A DNA stretch of 35,339 nt, taken from positions 1-35,339 of the forward strand of contig NZ_NOIH01000019.1 of NCBI RefSeq assembly GCF_002245655.1, written 5' to 3'. Positions 16,364 to 23,115 of the stretch are shown here, piece after piece (positions within the stretch are counted from its first letter, which is position 1; the number at the start of each line of letters is the position of its first letter). The notes under the pieces are model-generated. The model was not told the DNA's origin. It searched no databases and worked only from the letters and a program-made list of their open reading frames with translations. The position numbers and the translations under genes are program-made. The stretch comes from Thauera propionica (GTDB lineage Bacteria > Pseudomonadota > Gammaproteobacteria > Burkholderiales > Rhodocyclaceae).

Positions 16364-18100
16364 GTGCAAGCGCTGCCCCGCCACCACAGCATCTTTCTGA
16401 TGATCCTGCGGCGCATGCGTGCACCGCTGATCCTGCTGATCCTGCTGATGGCGGTGTCGGTGCTGGGGCTGACGCTCGCCCCGGGGGTCGACGAGCACGG
16501 CAACGTCCATTACCTCAGCTTCTTCCACGCCTTCTACTTCATCAGCTACACCGCCACCACGATCGGCTTCGGCGAGATCCCGCACAGCTTCTCGGACCAG
16601 CAGCGGCTGTGGGTCATCGTCAGCATCTACCTCTCCGTCGTGGGCTGGGCCTATACCCTTGGCTCGGTGTTCAGCCTGCTGTCGGACCGCAGCCTGCAGC
16701 AGGCCATCGCCATGCAACGCTTCGTGCGTGCCGTGCGCCGGCTGCGCGAGCCCTTCTACCTGGTCTGCGGTTACGGCGAAACCGGCCGCCTGATCTGCAG
16801 TGCGCTCGACCGCATGGGGCTGCGCTCGGTGGTGATCGAGATCGATGAGACCAAGGTCGGCGAGATCGAGCTGCACAGTTTCTCCGCCGATGTCCCGGCC
16901 CTGTGCGCCGACGCTTCCAGCCCCGAAACACTCAAGTACGCCGGCCTGACCCACCCTCACTGTGCCGGCGTCATCGCGCTGACCAACGAGGACGCCACCA
17001 ACCTCGCCATCGCCATCGCCGCGCGTCTGCTGGCGCCGAAGCTGCCGGCGCTATGCAGGGCCGAGCATCGCGAGACCTCCGCCAACATGGCGTCCTTCGG
17101 CACGCGCCACATCATCAACCCCTTCGAGCGCTTCGGCGAAACGCTCGCCCTCGCGCTGCATGCACCTGCCGCATCGCAGCTGCTCGACTGGCTGACCGGC
17201 CTGCCCGGCAGCACCGTCGAGCGCCGGCGCGATCCCCCACGCGGCCACTGGATCGTCTGCGGCCACGGGCGTTTCGGGCGCTGGATGGTGGATGCGATGG
17301 ACGCCGAAGCCCTGCCCGTCACGATCATCGACCGCGAGCTGCGCCCGGACAGTACCCACCGCTGGGTACAGGGCGACGGCACCGGCGCCAACGCGCTCAA
17401 GGAAGCGGACATAATGCAGGCCACCGGCATCGTCGCCGGCACCAGCTCGGACGTGGACAACCTCTCGATCGCAGTGACGGCGCGGGAGCTGAACCCCGAA
17501 CTGTTCGTGATCCTGCGTCAGAACCAGTATGCCAACCAGGCGCTGTTCGACGCCTTCGAGTCGGACATCACGGTGCTGCCGAGCGAGATCATCGCCCACG
17601 AATGTCTCGCCATCCTCGGCACGCCGCTCCTCGTCCCTTTCCTGCGCGAAGTGCGCATGCGCGATGAAAGCTGGTGCAGCACACAGCTCGAGCGCCTGAC
17701 GGCCCGGCTGGGCTGGACGGTGCCGGAGATCTGGAGCGAGCGCATCAACCTGAAGGGCGCCCCTGCCCTTTACCGGCGCCTGATGCGTGGCGAGACCGTG
17801 ACGCTCGACATGCTGCTGCGCTCGCCAACCGACCGTACGGTGCCCCTCGACTGCGAAGTGCTGTACCTGGACCGCGACGACGACGATCACCTGCTGATGC
17901 CCGCGGGCAACACGTCGCTCCGGCCGGGCGACGAACTCCTGCTCGCCGGCACCCGGCGCGCGCGCAGCGATCTCGGCCTGGGCATCGGAAACGAGCACAC
18001 GCTCGCCTACCTGATCACCGGCGAGGATCTTCCGGGCGGCTGGATCTGGCTTCGCCTGGCGCGCCGCGGCCGGCGCTCGCTGAAACCGATCCTGCCGTGA
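16364..18100 (+). CDS. Two-TM potassium channel with two RCK (TrkA-N) domains
   Basis: The 578-residue protein is a Kch/MthK-like ion channel. TM1 lies at about 20-38. A pore loop carries the selectivity filter TIGFG (66-70, within SYTATTIGFGE), and TM2 lies at about 82-105. The cytoplasmic part has a first RCK Rossmann domain starting FYLVCGYGETGRLI (about 131) and a second starting HWIVCGHGRFGRWM (about 295), both with intact GxGxxG. TrkA-C-like segments follow to the end. Tandem RCKs allow a tetramer to form its gating ring from one polypeptide type, gated by ions or nucleotides. I chose the GTG at 16364 because it has an AAGG Shine-Dalgarno; an ATG at 16400 would lose 12 residues. The filter is TIGFGE rather than TVGYGD, a variant seen in some bacterial channels that may alter selectivity. 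Confidence 0.88.
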   Translation: MQALPRHHSIFLMILRRMRAPLILLILLMAVSVLGLTLAPGVDEHGNVHYLSFFHAFYFISYTATTIGFGEIPHSFSDQQRLWVIVSIYLSVVGWAYTLGSVFSLLSDRSLQQAIAMQRFVRAVRRLREPFYLVCGYGETGRLICSALDRMGLRSVVIEIDETKVGEIELHSFSADVPALCADASSPETLKYAGLTHPHCAGVIALTNEDATNLAIAIAARLLAPKLPALCRAEHRETSANMASFGTRHIINPFERFGETLALALHAPAASQLLDWLTGLPGSTVERRRDPPRGHWIVCGHGRFGRWMVDAMDAEALPVTIIDRELRPDSTHRWVQGDGTGANALKEADIMQATGIVAGTSSDVDNLSIAVTARELNPELFVILRQNQYANQALFDAFESDITVLPSEIIAHECLAILGTPLLVPFLREVRMRDESWCSTQLERLTARLGWTVPEIWSERINLKGAPALYRRLMRGETVTLDMLLRSPTDRTVPLDCEVLYLDRDDDDHLLMPAGNTSLRPGDELLLAGTRRARSDLGLGIGNEHTLAYLITGEDLPGGWIWLRLARRGRRSLKPILP

Positions 18101-18105
18101 AGACC

Positions 18106-18124
18106 CGCGCGGCGTGACCGCGCG
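18106..18124. terminator. GC hairpin between convergent channel and S4 genes
   Basis: A perfect 7-bp stem CGCGCGG (18106-18112 with 18118-18124) with a CGTGA loop fills the 33-base gap between two convergent stop codons. There is no T-tract, so intrinsic termination is unproven; it may serve both genes. Confidence 0.4.
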
Positions 18125-18133
18125 AGCAAGCCT

Positions 18134-18358
18134 TCACGCACCGTCCCCGGCAACCAGCACGATTTCCTCGCCGCCGAACTGCACGCGCTGACCCGGCCGC
18201 AGCTTGGCGCGCTTGCGGCTTTCGACCTGGCCGTCGACGCGCACCTCGCCCGCCTCGACCATCGCGTGCGCGGCACCGCCCGAGCCCACCAACCCGATGG
18301 CCTTGAGCAGTTGATCGAGCTGGATGTGATCGCCGCGAACGGCAAAGGAAATGCTCAT
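18134..18358 (-). CDS. S4-domain RNA-binding protein (YbcJ-like)
   Basis: The 74-residue protein is essentially one S4 RNA-binding domain. It has IQLDQLLKAIGLVGSGGAAHAMVEAGEVRVDGQVESRKRAKLRPGQ, the alpha-L motif, with the family's VDGxVExRKRxK core, and ends in a beta strand, EEIVLVA. Length and pattern match E. coli YbcJ, thought to bind structured RNA, possibly ribosomal. The ATG at 18358 is chosen because GGAG precedes it at good spacing; an in-frame ATG 12 codons upstream has none. It is divergent from the Ap4A phosphorylase gene. Confidence 0.85.
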   Translation of the reverse strand: MSISFAVRGDHIQLDQLLKAIGLVGSGGAAHAMVEAGEVRVDGQVESRKRAKLRPGQRVQFGGEEIVLVAGDGA

Positions 18359-18454
18359 GAAACGCTCCGCAAAGGGTTCGGACACCTCCCGCATGCGATG
18401 CGTACGGGCGTGACCATGTCAGAATCCGGGCATTGTCGCCCGTGCCGCTTGCCC

Positions 18455-19363
18455 ATGACCAGCTTCTCCGCCACCGCCCCGCTCGACTGCCGCAGCAACG
18501 CCCTGCTCGACCTCTCCGAGAAGACCATCCGCAATGCCCTGGCCACCGGTGCGCTGCAGCCGATTGCGACCGAGAGCACGACCCTCGCCGAACGCGGATT
18601 CAGCTTCTCGGTGCGCTGGGTGTCGTCGCTTGCGCTCAAGGACCGTGCACGCGTGGACACCGTGACGCGCAAACGGCCCGAATTCAACCCTTTCCTGCCG
18701 CCCGAGCCCGCGCTGACGGTGGCCCACCTCGGCAGCCGCCACCTCGTCGTGCTCAACAAGTTTCCGGTGATCGACCACCACCTGTTGATCGTGACTCGGG
18801 CATTCGAGGCGCAGACAGCTCCCCTCACGCCGGACGACTTTCGCGCGCTGGCCACCGTAATCGGTGCACAGGGCGGGCTCGGCTTCTACAACGGCGGCAG
18901 CGTCGCGGGCGCCAGCCAGCCGCACAAGCACCTGCAGTGGGTGCCCGAAGCGTCCCTGCGCGCCGACGACGGGTTTGCGTCATTCAGTCGCGGGCTGGAC
19001 ATCCAGCGCACCGGGGAAGCACAGACCAAGGCCGAATTGCCCTGGCAGCACGCCTTCATGAGCCTCGCGGATGTCGACTGGTGCGACGCTCACGGCGCGG
19101 GCGAAAAGCTGCAGCACGCCTTCGAGACCGCTTGCCGAGCCCTCGCACTGCCGTCCGGCGCCGATCCCATGCCCCCCTACAACCTGCTGGCAAGCCGCCA
19201 GTGGCTTCTGGTCGTTCCGCGCCAGTTCGAGAAATGGCAGGACGTCTCGGTCAACGCGTTGGGCTATGCGGGTTCGCTCTTCGTGCGCAGCCGGGAACAG
19301 ATCGAGCGGGTGCGCACCGAAGGCCCGCTCTCCGTGCTGCGCGCCGTCGGCTATCCGCGCTGA
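18455..19363 (+). CDS. Ap4A phosphorylase / ATP adenylyltransferase (Apa2-like)
   Basis: The 302-residue HIT-superfamily enzyme is expected to split diadenosine tetraphosphate with phosphate, giving ATP and ADP, and so to control stress dinucleotides. The N-terminal domain has FLPPEPALTVAHLGSRHLVVLNKFPVIDHHLLIVT. The catalytic motif HKHLQ (157-161, HxHxQ form) follows GFYNGGSVAGASQP, and a C-terminal domain contains YNLLASRQWLLVVPR and SVNALGYAGSLFV. This is the family of yeast Apa1/Apa2, also found in cyanobacteria and some proteobacteria; enterobacteria use the unrelated ApaH hydrolase. The ATG at 18455 lacks a clear Shine-Dalgarno, and an in-frame ATG at 18416 is possible. It is convergent with the YkgJ-type gene. 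Confidence 0.88.
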   Translation: MTSFSATAPLDCRSNALLDLSEKTIRNALATGALQPIATESTTLAERGFSFSVRWVSSLALKDRARVDTVTRKRPEFNPFLPPEPALTVAHLGSRHLVVLNKFPVIDHHLLIVTRAFEAQTAPLTPDDFRALATVIGAQGGLGFYNGGSVAGASQPHKHLQWVPEASLRADDGFASFSRGLDIQRTGEAQTKAELPWQHAFMSLADVDWCDAHGAGEKLQHAFETACRALALPSGADPMPPYNLLASRQWLLVVPRQFEKWQDVSVNALGYAGSLFVRSREQIERVRTEGPLSVLRAVGYPR

Positions 19364-19375
19364 GACGGATCAGGC

Positions 19376-19750
19376 TCAGGCGGCACGCGGCAGCGGCGCA
19401 TTAGGCAGGGGCGAATGCGGCAGCGGCGGCAAGCCGATCGTCGCGCGCAGTTCGTCGCACTTGGGGTTGGGCGTGCCGTCGTCCAAATAGACGGGAAATT
19501 CTCGACAGGGCGTCGGGCGGTTCTCGTAGATGGTGCACGCCACCTGCTCACCCACCGTGCCCGACAGCGCGGAGCAGCGCCGCGGCACCGAGTTGCTGCC
19601 CTTCATGCAGCGCATCGTATGGCTGAGTTTGTCGGTCATGTCCGCCGGTACGAATCCCCCGGGCGCATCGTCGGCCTCAGCCCAGTAGAACGAGATGCGG
19701 AAATGCGTGCAGCAGATGCCACAGCTGATGCAGGGATTCGGGTCTTCCAT
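19376..19750 (-). CDS. YkgJ-family cysteine cluster protein
   Basis: The 124-residue protein opens with CISCGICC (C7, C10, C13, C14) and has further cysteines at about 48, 59, 72, 82 and 98, in contexts CTIYENRPTPCREFP and NPKCDELR. This is the UPF0153/YkgJ pattern, presumed to bind zinc or an iron-sulphur cluster. The family's role is unknown; some members have been linked to protein modification or metal handling. The C-terminus is proline-rich. It is separated from the upstream yecA-like gene by 245 bases holding a very stable hairpin, so it probably has its own promoter. No -35/-10 pair was convincing. Confidence 0.85.
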   Translation of the reverse strand: MEDPNPCISCGICCTHFRISFYWAEADDAPGGFVPADMTDKLSHTMRCMKGSNSVPRRCSALSGTVGEQVACTIYENRPTPCREFPVYLDDGTPNPKCDELRATIGLPPLPHSPLPNAPLPRAA

Positions 19751-19931
19751 GGACGCTTTCTGAAGCAGGTTGCAGGACCGGGTTCGGCGCGCATTCTAGC
19801 GATTCGCCCGGCGCCTGCAAGAGGCAGAAAACGTATATCGATCAACACTTTGCGGGCAATATTTCCGCAATAGAAATTGCAGTCGCCCGACCGTCACCGG
19901 ACTGCGCACGAAGCGCGCCTGCCCGGTGCGG

Positions 19932-19972
19932 GGCGCAGGGCTTCGGTGCGAACGGCACCGCGACCCTGCGCC
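19932..19972 (-). other. Two-tier hairpin in the yecA-ykgJ intergenic region
   Basis: A 9-bp perfect stem GGCGCAGGG (19932-19940 with 19964-19972) and an inner 6-bp stem CGGTGC (19944-19949 with 19955-19960) are separated by a symmetric 3x3 internal loop and closed by a 5-base loop. It lies 23 bases past the yecA stop. No T-tract follows on either strand. It may be a 3'-end structure of the yecA transcript, a leader element of the ykgJ transcript, or a structured RNA. Confidence 0.6.
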
Positions 19973-19995
19973 TCATCGGAACCTGCGGTCCAGCC

Positions 19996-20724
19996 TCAGC
20001 TCAACGCGCCGCAGCACTTCTTGTATTTCTTGCCACTGCCGCAGGGGCATGGATCGTTGCGCCCGGGGCCTGCGGCAGCGGGCGCGACCGGGGCGTCGGC
20101 CTGCAGCACCTGCGGCGCAGGCAGCCCCATGTCGCGCCAGTGCGCGTAGATGTCATTGACCGCTTCGCCCAGCGCCCCCAGCCAGCCGAGGCGCGTCTCG
20201 TCGTCGGCCTCGGCAGCGGATTCCTCGGCCCACGGCGCCAGCACCTCGTCGAGCGTCTCGCGCACGGCCTCGAGCGCCTCGGCGTCGAGTCCCTCTTCCC
20301 AGCCTTCGGGCCACAGATCCAGGCCCTGGGCGAAACCGTCCAGCCACTCCTCGCCGATCTTCAGCGGGTCGCCCTCGGCAATCGCGAAGCAGAAGGGCTC
20401 CCAGCAGGCTTCCTCTTCGTCGTCCAGGCCGAGGGTGGTCACCATCTCGTTATGGTAGGCCTTGACCAGGCGAATCGCGCGCTGCAGCCCACTGCCGCCG
20501 CCAAAGCTCGCTTCTTCTCCATGGGCCGACCACACGTTGGGCAACCAGCGTTCGACCGCGATCGGCCGCGGCGAAATGAGCACACCGGCGAGAAAGCCGT
20601 CGAGCATCTCGAGATCCATGCAGTCCTCGGGCACGATGTCCGAGGTCAGCACCTCTTCGAGCGCCTCGAAGTCGTGATCGCTCATCAGATGGGGATTGTC
20701 TTGCGGGGGCGTGGTCTCGGTCAT
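19996..20724 (-). CDS. UPF0149/YecA family protein with C-terminal SEC-C zinc motif
   Basis: The 242-residue acidic protein has the YecA/YgfB alpha-helical domain (FEALEEVLTSDIVPEDCMDLEMLDGFLAGVLISPRPI, then WLPNVW) and a SEC-C tail, RNDPCPCGSGKKYKKCCG, whose Cys residues should bind Zn2+. YecA-like proteins with this tail can associate with ribosomes; their exact role is unsettled. I chose the ATG at 20724, which has GGAG seven bases upstream; a start 12 codons earlier is less likely. The gene lies 54 bases after the trmB-like gene and likely ends the dusC - trmB-like - yecA operon, which supports a translation-linked role. Confidence 0.88.
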   Translation of the reverse strand: MTETTPPQDNPHLMSDHDFEALEEVLTSDIVPEDCMDLEMLDGFLAGVLISPRPIAVERWLPNVWSAHGEEASFGGGSGLQRAIRLVKAYHNEMVTTLGLDDEEEACWEPFCFAIAEGDPLKIGEEWLDGFAQGLDLWPEGWEEGLDAEALEAVRETLDEVLAPWAEESAAEADDETRLGWLGALGEAVNDIYAHWRDMGLPAPQVLQADAPVAPAAAGPGRNDPCPCGSGKKYKKCCGALS

Positions 20725-20778
20725 GGCAGTTCTCCGGAAATGGGACGAAGGGTGGCCCAAGCCACCGTGATCGGCAAG

Positions 20779-21480
20779 TCAAATATCGCGCACGTCCACC
20801 GCAGGGCGCACGGCGTCGAGGTCAAGCGTGAGCCGGTACAGGGTCTGCCCCGAATCGCGGTACTTGCGTTCGAACGGCGTCAGCGGAACCTCAGCCTCGA
20901 ACGCGCCCCAAGGCACGTCGCGCCCGAGGACGATCGACAGCGCGGTGGCCATCTCGTGCATGTAGACATCCCAGTTGCTGCGGCATTCCAGCACGCCGCC
21001 CAGTCGCGGGATGAAGGGGAACACGGGGTGGGCATGCCAGCGCCGCGCCAGATGGCCGATCTTGGGCCAGGGATTCGGATACAGGATGTAGTGCCGGGCA
21101 AGCCGCAGGCCGACCTCGTCGATCAGGCGCCAGAAGTCGACCAGATCCGCACGCACGAACACCAGGTTGCGCGGCATCAGCGCATCCGGGTACGGCTTCT
21201 TGCGCTCCAGCCGATCCTGCGACTGATCGACACCGATCACCCAGTGGTCGGGATGGGCGCGTGCGATCTGGATCGTGCTGTGACCCACGCCGCAGCCTGC
21301 GTCCAGGATCAGCGGCGCCGCGCGGTCCCAGCCCGCGAGGGCCGCGTCGAAGGCCTCGCGGTTGTAGGGCGCGACCGGCTTGCGGAAGGGCTCGGCCAGG
21401 TGCTTGCGCACGAGTGCGTCGAGGCGCTCGTGCACGCCGGATTGCGCGCTCTGGGGAATACGGGAATTGGCGTAGCTCAT
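20779..21480 (-). CDS. TrmB-like SAM-dependent methyltransferase
   Basis: The 233-residue Rossmann methyltransferase has the SAM-binding loop LILDAGCGVGHSTIQIA (about 57-73) and GVDQSQDRLERK. The TrmB landmarks are present in altered form: YPNPWPKIGHLARRWHAHPVF replaces the usual FPDPWxKxRHxKRR, SNWDVYMHEM replaces TDWxxYxxxM, and LTPFERKYRDSGQTLYRL corresponds to the C-terminal TxFExRGxxxGxxxxDL. TrmB makes m7G46 in tRNA. The Asp-to-Asn change and other differences suggest a paralogue with different or weaker activity, or another RNA target. It lies between dusC and yecA, 30 bases after dusC, consistent with tRNA modification. Confidence 0.75.
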   Translation of the reverse strand: MSYANSRIPQSAQSGVHERLDALVRKHLAEPFRKPVAPYNREAFDAALAGWDRAAPLILDAGCGVGHSTIQIARAHPDHWVIGVDQSQDRLERKKPYPDALMPRNLVFVRADLVDFWRLIDEVGLRLARHYILYPNPWPKIGHLARRWHAHPVFPFIPRLGGVLECRSNWDVYMHEMATALSIVLGRDVPWGAFEAEVPLTPFERKYRDSGQTLYRLTLDLDAVRPAVDVRDI

Positions 21481-21510
21481 GATGAATCCAGTGCGTTGCG
21501 GCGAGCAGTT

Positions 21511-22530
21511 TCAGGCAGCTTCGAGCAAGGGCGCCACCCTGGCCGGCGCCAAGGCGCGGGCTGCCGACGCCGGCACGCCATGCAGCTCCAGCATGCGCTC
21601 GACTTCAGAAAAGGTGCGCAGCGGGCGGATCGCCGCGAACAGTTGCTGCGCCTGCACGTAGTTTCGCGCCAGCAAATGCAGCCATTGCTTGATGCGGCCG
21701 GGCGCATGCCGGGGCTCGACCTTGCGCAGCACCCGGTCACGAAAATCCCCCAGCAGAGACAACAGGGCTGCCCACTCGCGTACCCGCTCGCCGGCATCGG
21801 GTGTGTCGAACCGACCCGCACGGATGCGCGCGGCCAGAAAGGGATCGGCGACGGCGCCGCGTCCCAGCATCACGTCGGCGACGCCCGACACCGCCCGGCA
21901 ACGCTGCCAGTCGGCTGCCGACCACACTTCGCCGTTGGCCACCACCGGCACCACGACCGCTTCATCGATGCGCGCAACCCACTCCCAGTGCGCCGGCGGC
22001 CGGTAACCGTCGGCCTTGGTCCTTGCATGCACCACCAATCCGCCGGCGCCACCATCGACGAGCGCCTGCGCACATTCGATGGCCCGCCCGGGGTCATTGA
22101 TACCGAGCCGCATCTTCGCAGTCAGCGGAATCTGCTGCGGGACGGCTCGTCGCACCGCCGCAGCGATGTGATGGAGCAGCTCCGGCTCATCCAGCAGGGC
22201 CGCGCCACCACGATGACGATTCACCGTCGGCGCCGGGCAGCCGAAATTCAGGTCGATGCCAGCGGGCGCCAGCGCTGCCAGCCGCGCGGCATTCTCTCCC
22301 ATGCAGACAGGGTCCGAGCCCAGCAACTGCACACGGACCGGGGTACCGCCCACCGTTCGACTGCCGCACTGCAGTTCCGGGGAAAGGCGGCGGAAGAAGC
22401 GCTCGGGCAGCAGGGTGCCGGAGACGCGCGCGAACTCAGTGACCGCATAGTCGTAGCCGCCGGACGCGGTCAGCGCGGCGCGCAAGACGTCGTCGAGCAG
22501 GCCTTCCATGGGGGCGAGCAGGAGGCGCAA
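21511..22530 (-). CDS. dusC: tRNA-dihydrouridine(16) synthase DusC
   Basis: The 339-residue FMN enzyme reduces a uridine in the tRNA D-loop (U16 for DusC). The TIM-barrel start MRLLLAPMEGLLDDVLR parallels E. coli DusC. The catalytic cysteine is in DLNFGCPAPTVNRHRGGAALL, the FMN phosphate site is in VVANGEVWSAADWQRC and VMLGRGAVADPFL, and the C-terminal helical domain contains RIKQWLHLLARNY. The start is the TTG at 22530: it gives exactly the family N-terminus and has AGGAAG seven bases upstream, whereas longer frames add an unrelated, arginine-rich leader overlapping the rpmE promoter. Probable first gene of an operon with trmB-like and yecA; it is divergent from rpmE. Confidence 0.92.
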   Translation of the reverse strand: MRLLLAPMEGLLDDVLRAALTASGGYDYAVTEFARVSGTLLPERFFRRLSPELQCGSRTVGGTPVRVQLLGSDPVCMGENAARLAALAPAGIDLNFGCPAPTVNRHRGGAALLDEPELLHHIAAAVRRAVPQQIPLTAKMRLGINDPGRAIECAQALVDGGAGGLVVHARTKADGYRPPAHWEWVARIDEAVVVPVVANGEVWSAADWQRCRAVSGVADVMLGRGAVADPFLAARIRAGRFDTPDAGERVREWAALLSLLGDFRDRVLRKVEPRHAPGRIKQWLHLLARNYVQAQQLFAAIRPLRTFSEVERMLELHGVPASAARALAPARVAPLLEAA

Positions 22531-22632
22531 GCCGGGACTTCCTATGACACGATGGGACGAACGCGCCCCGGGCAGGGGTCGCGAAAGGGATCGCAATTCT
22601 AATGCAGTCCCGCGCAAAAAGCGGATTTCCGC

Positions 22633-22661
22633 TTGCCAGCCCACGTGTGCCGGAGGATAAT
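22633..22661 (+). promoter_or_regulatory. sigma70 promoter of rpmE
   Basis: TTGCCA (22633-22638), a 17-base spacer, and GATAAT (22656-22661) match the -35 and -10 consensus at five of six positions each. The expected transcript starts near 22668, leaving a leader of about 54 bases before the rpmE ATG. Confidence 0.75.
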
Positions 22662-22681
22662 CTCGCCTCTTTACCAATCAG

Positions 22682-22697
22682 GGCGGTCACAACCGCC
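22682..22697 (+). promoter_or_regulatory. Leader hairpin upstream of rpmE
   Basis: A perfect 6-bp stem GGCGGT/ACCGCC with a CACA loop lies in the predicted rpmE leader, ending 24 bases before the start codon. Autogenous repression of rpmE by bL31 has been reported in E. coli, so a structured leader is plausible; whether this hairpin takes part is inference. Confidence 0.4.
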
Positions 22698-22721
22698 GCC
22701 CGCTTGAATCAGGAATCGACC

Positions 22722-22940
22722 ATGAAAGCGGACACCCATCCGAAATACAACGACGTGAATGTGACCTGCTCCTGCGGCAACACCTTCGTCACCCGCTCCA
22801 CCCTCGGCAAGCCCCAGTACCACGTCGAAGTGTGCTCCGCATGCCACCCGTTCTACACCGGCAAGCAGAAGATCGTCGATACCGCCGGTCGCGTCGAGCG
22901 CTTCCGTCAGAAGTACGGCAACGTCCAGCGCGCCAGCTGA
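22722..22940 (+). CDS. rpmE: 50S ribosomal protein bL31 (zinc-binding form)
   Basis: The 72-residue protein matches bL31, which bridges the two ribosomal subunits. The four zinc ligands of the C+ form are intact: C16 and C18 in TCSCG, and C38 and C41 in CSACHPF. It ends with [11 protein letters not shown], the conserved tail. The ATG at 22722 has AGGAA at good spacing. It has its own sigma70 promoter, a leader hairpin and an intrinsic terminator, so it is monocistronic. The zinc-bound type is usually made when zinc is plentiful; a Cys-free paralogue (rpmE2) may exist elsewhere in the genome. Confidence 0.97.
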   Translation: MKADTHPKYNDVNVTCSCGNTFVTRSTLGKPQYHVEVCSACHPFYTGKQKIVDTAGRVERFRQKYGNVQRAS

Positions 22941-22961
22941 TCCCGGCCGCGGCACTGGATA

Positions 22962-22981
22962 TGCGCCCGCCAGCGGGCGCA
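22962..22981 (+). other. Hairpin preceding the rpmE terminator
   Basis: A 9-bp inverted repeat TGCGCCCGC/GCGGGCGCA with only two central bases lies just before the T-tract terminator. It probably folds with a small loop and may stabilise the rpmE 3' end. Confidence 0.45.
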
Positions 22982-22986
22982 CTGCG

Positions 22987-23013
22987 AAAAAGGCAGCTGC
23001 GGCTGCCTTTTTT
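22987..23013 (+). terminator. Rho-independent terminator of rpmE
   Basis: A-tract AAAAA, stem GGCAGC/GCTGCC with a TGCG loop, and a run of six T (23008-23013). The A-tract and T-run can pair, so it could work in both directions. It lies 46 bases past the rpmE stop. This is a textbook intrinsic terminator. Confidence 0.92.
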
Positions 23014-23115
23014 CATGTCTGCCTTCATGTTCCTTTCGTCTCCAGCCCTCCGCCGGCGCCCCATCCCACCGTCCGGGGCTTTGCCTCGATCAACGCTCCG
23101 CCCCACAATGCGCGA

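Noticed and set aside
20140-22602. An 820-codon open frame opposite yecA, trmB-like and dusC
   Set aside because: It spans three well-supported genes and their gaps on the other strand, and its composition is low in hydrophobic residues. Treated as a GC-driven shadow.
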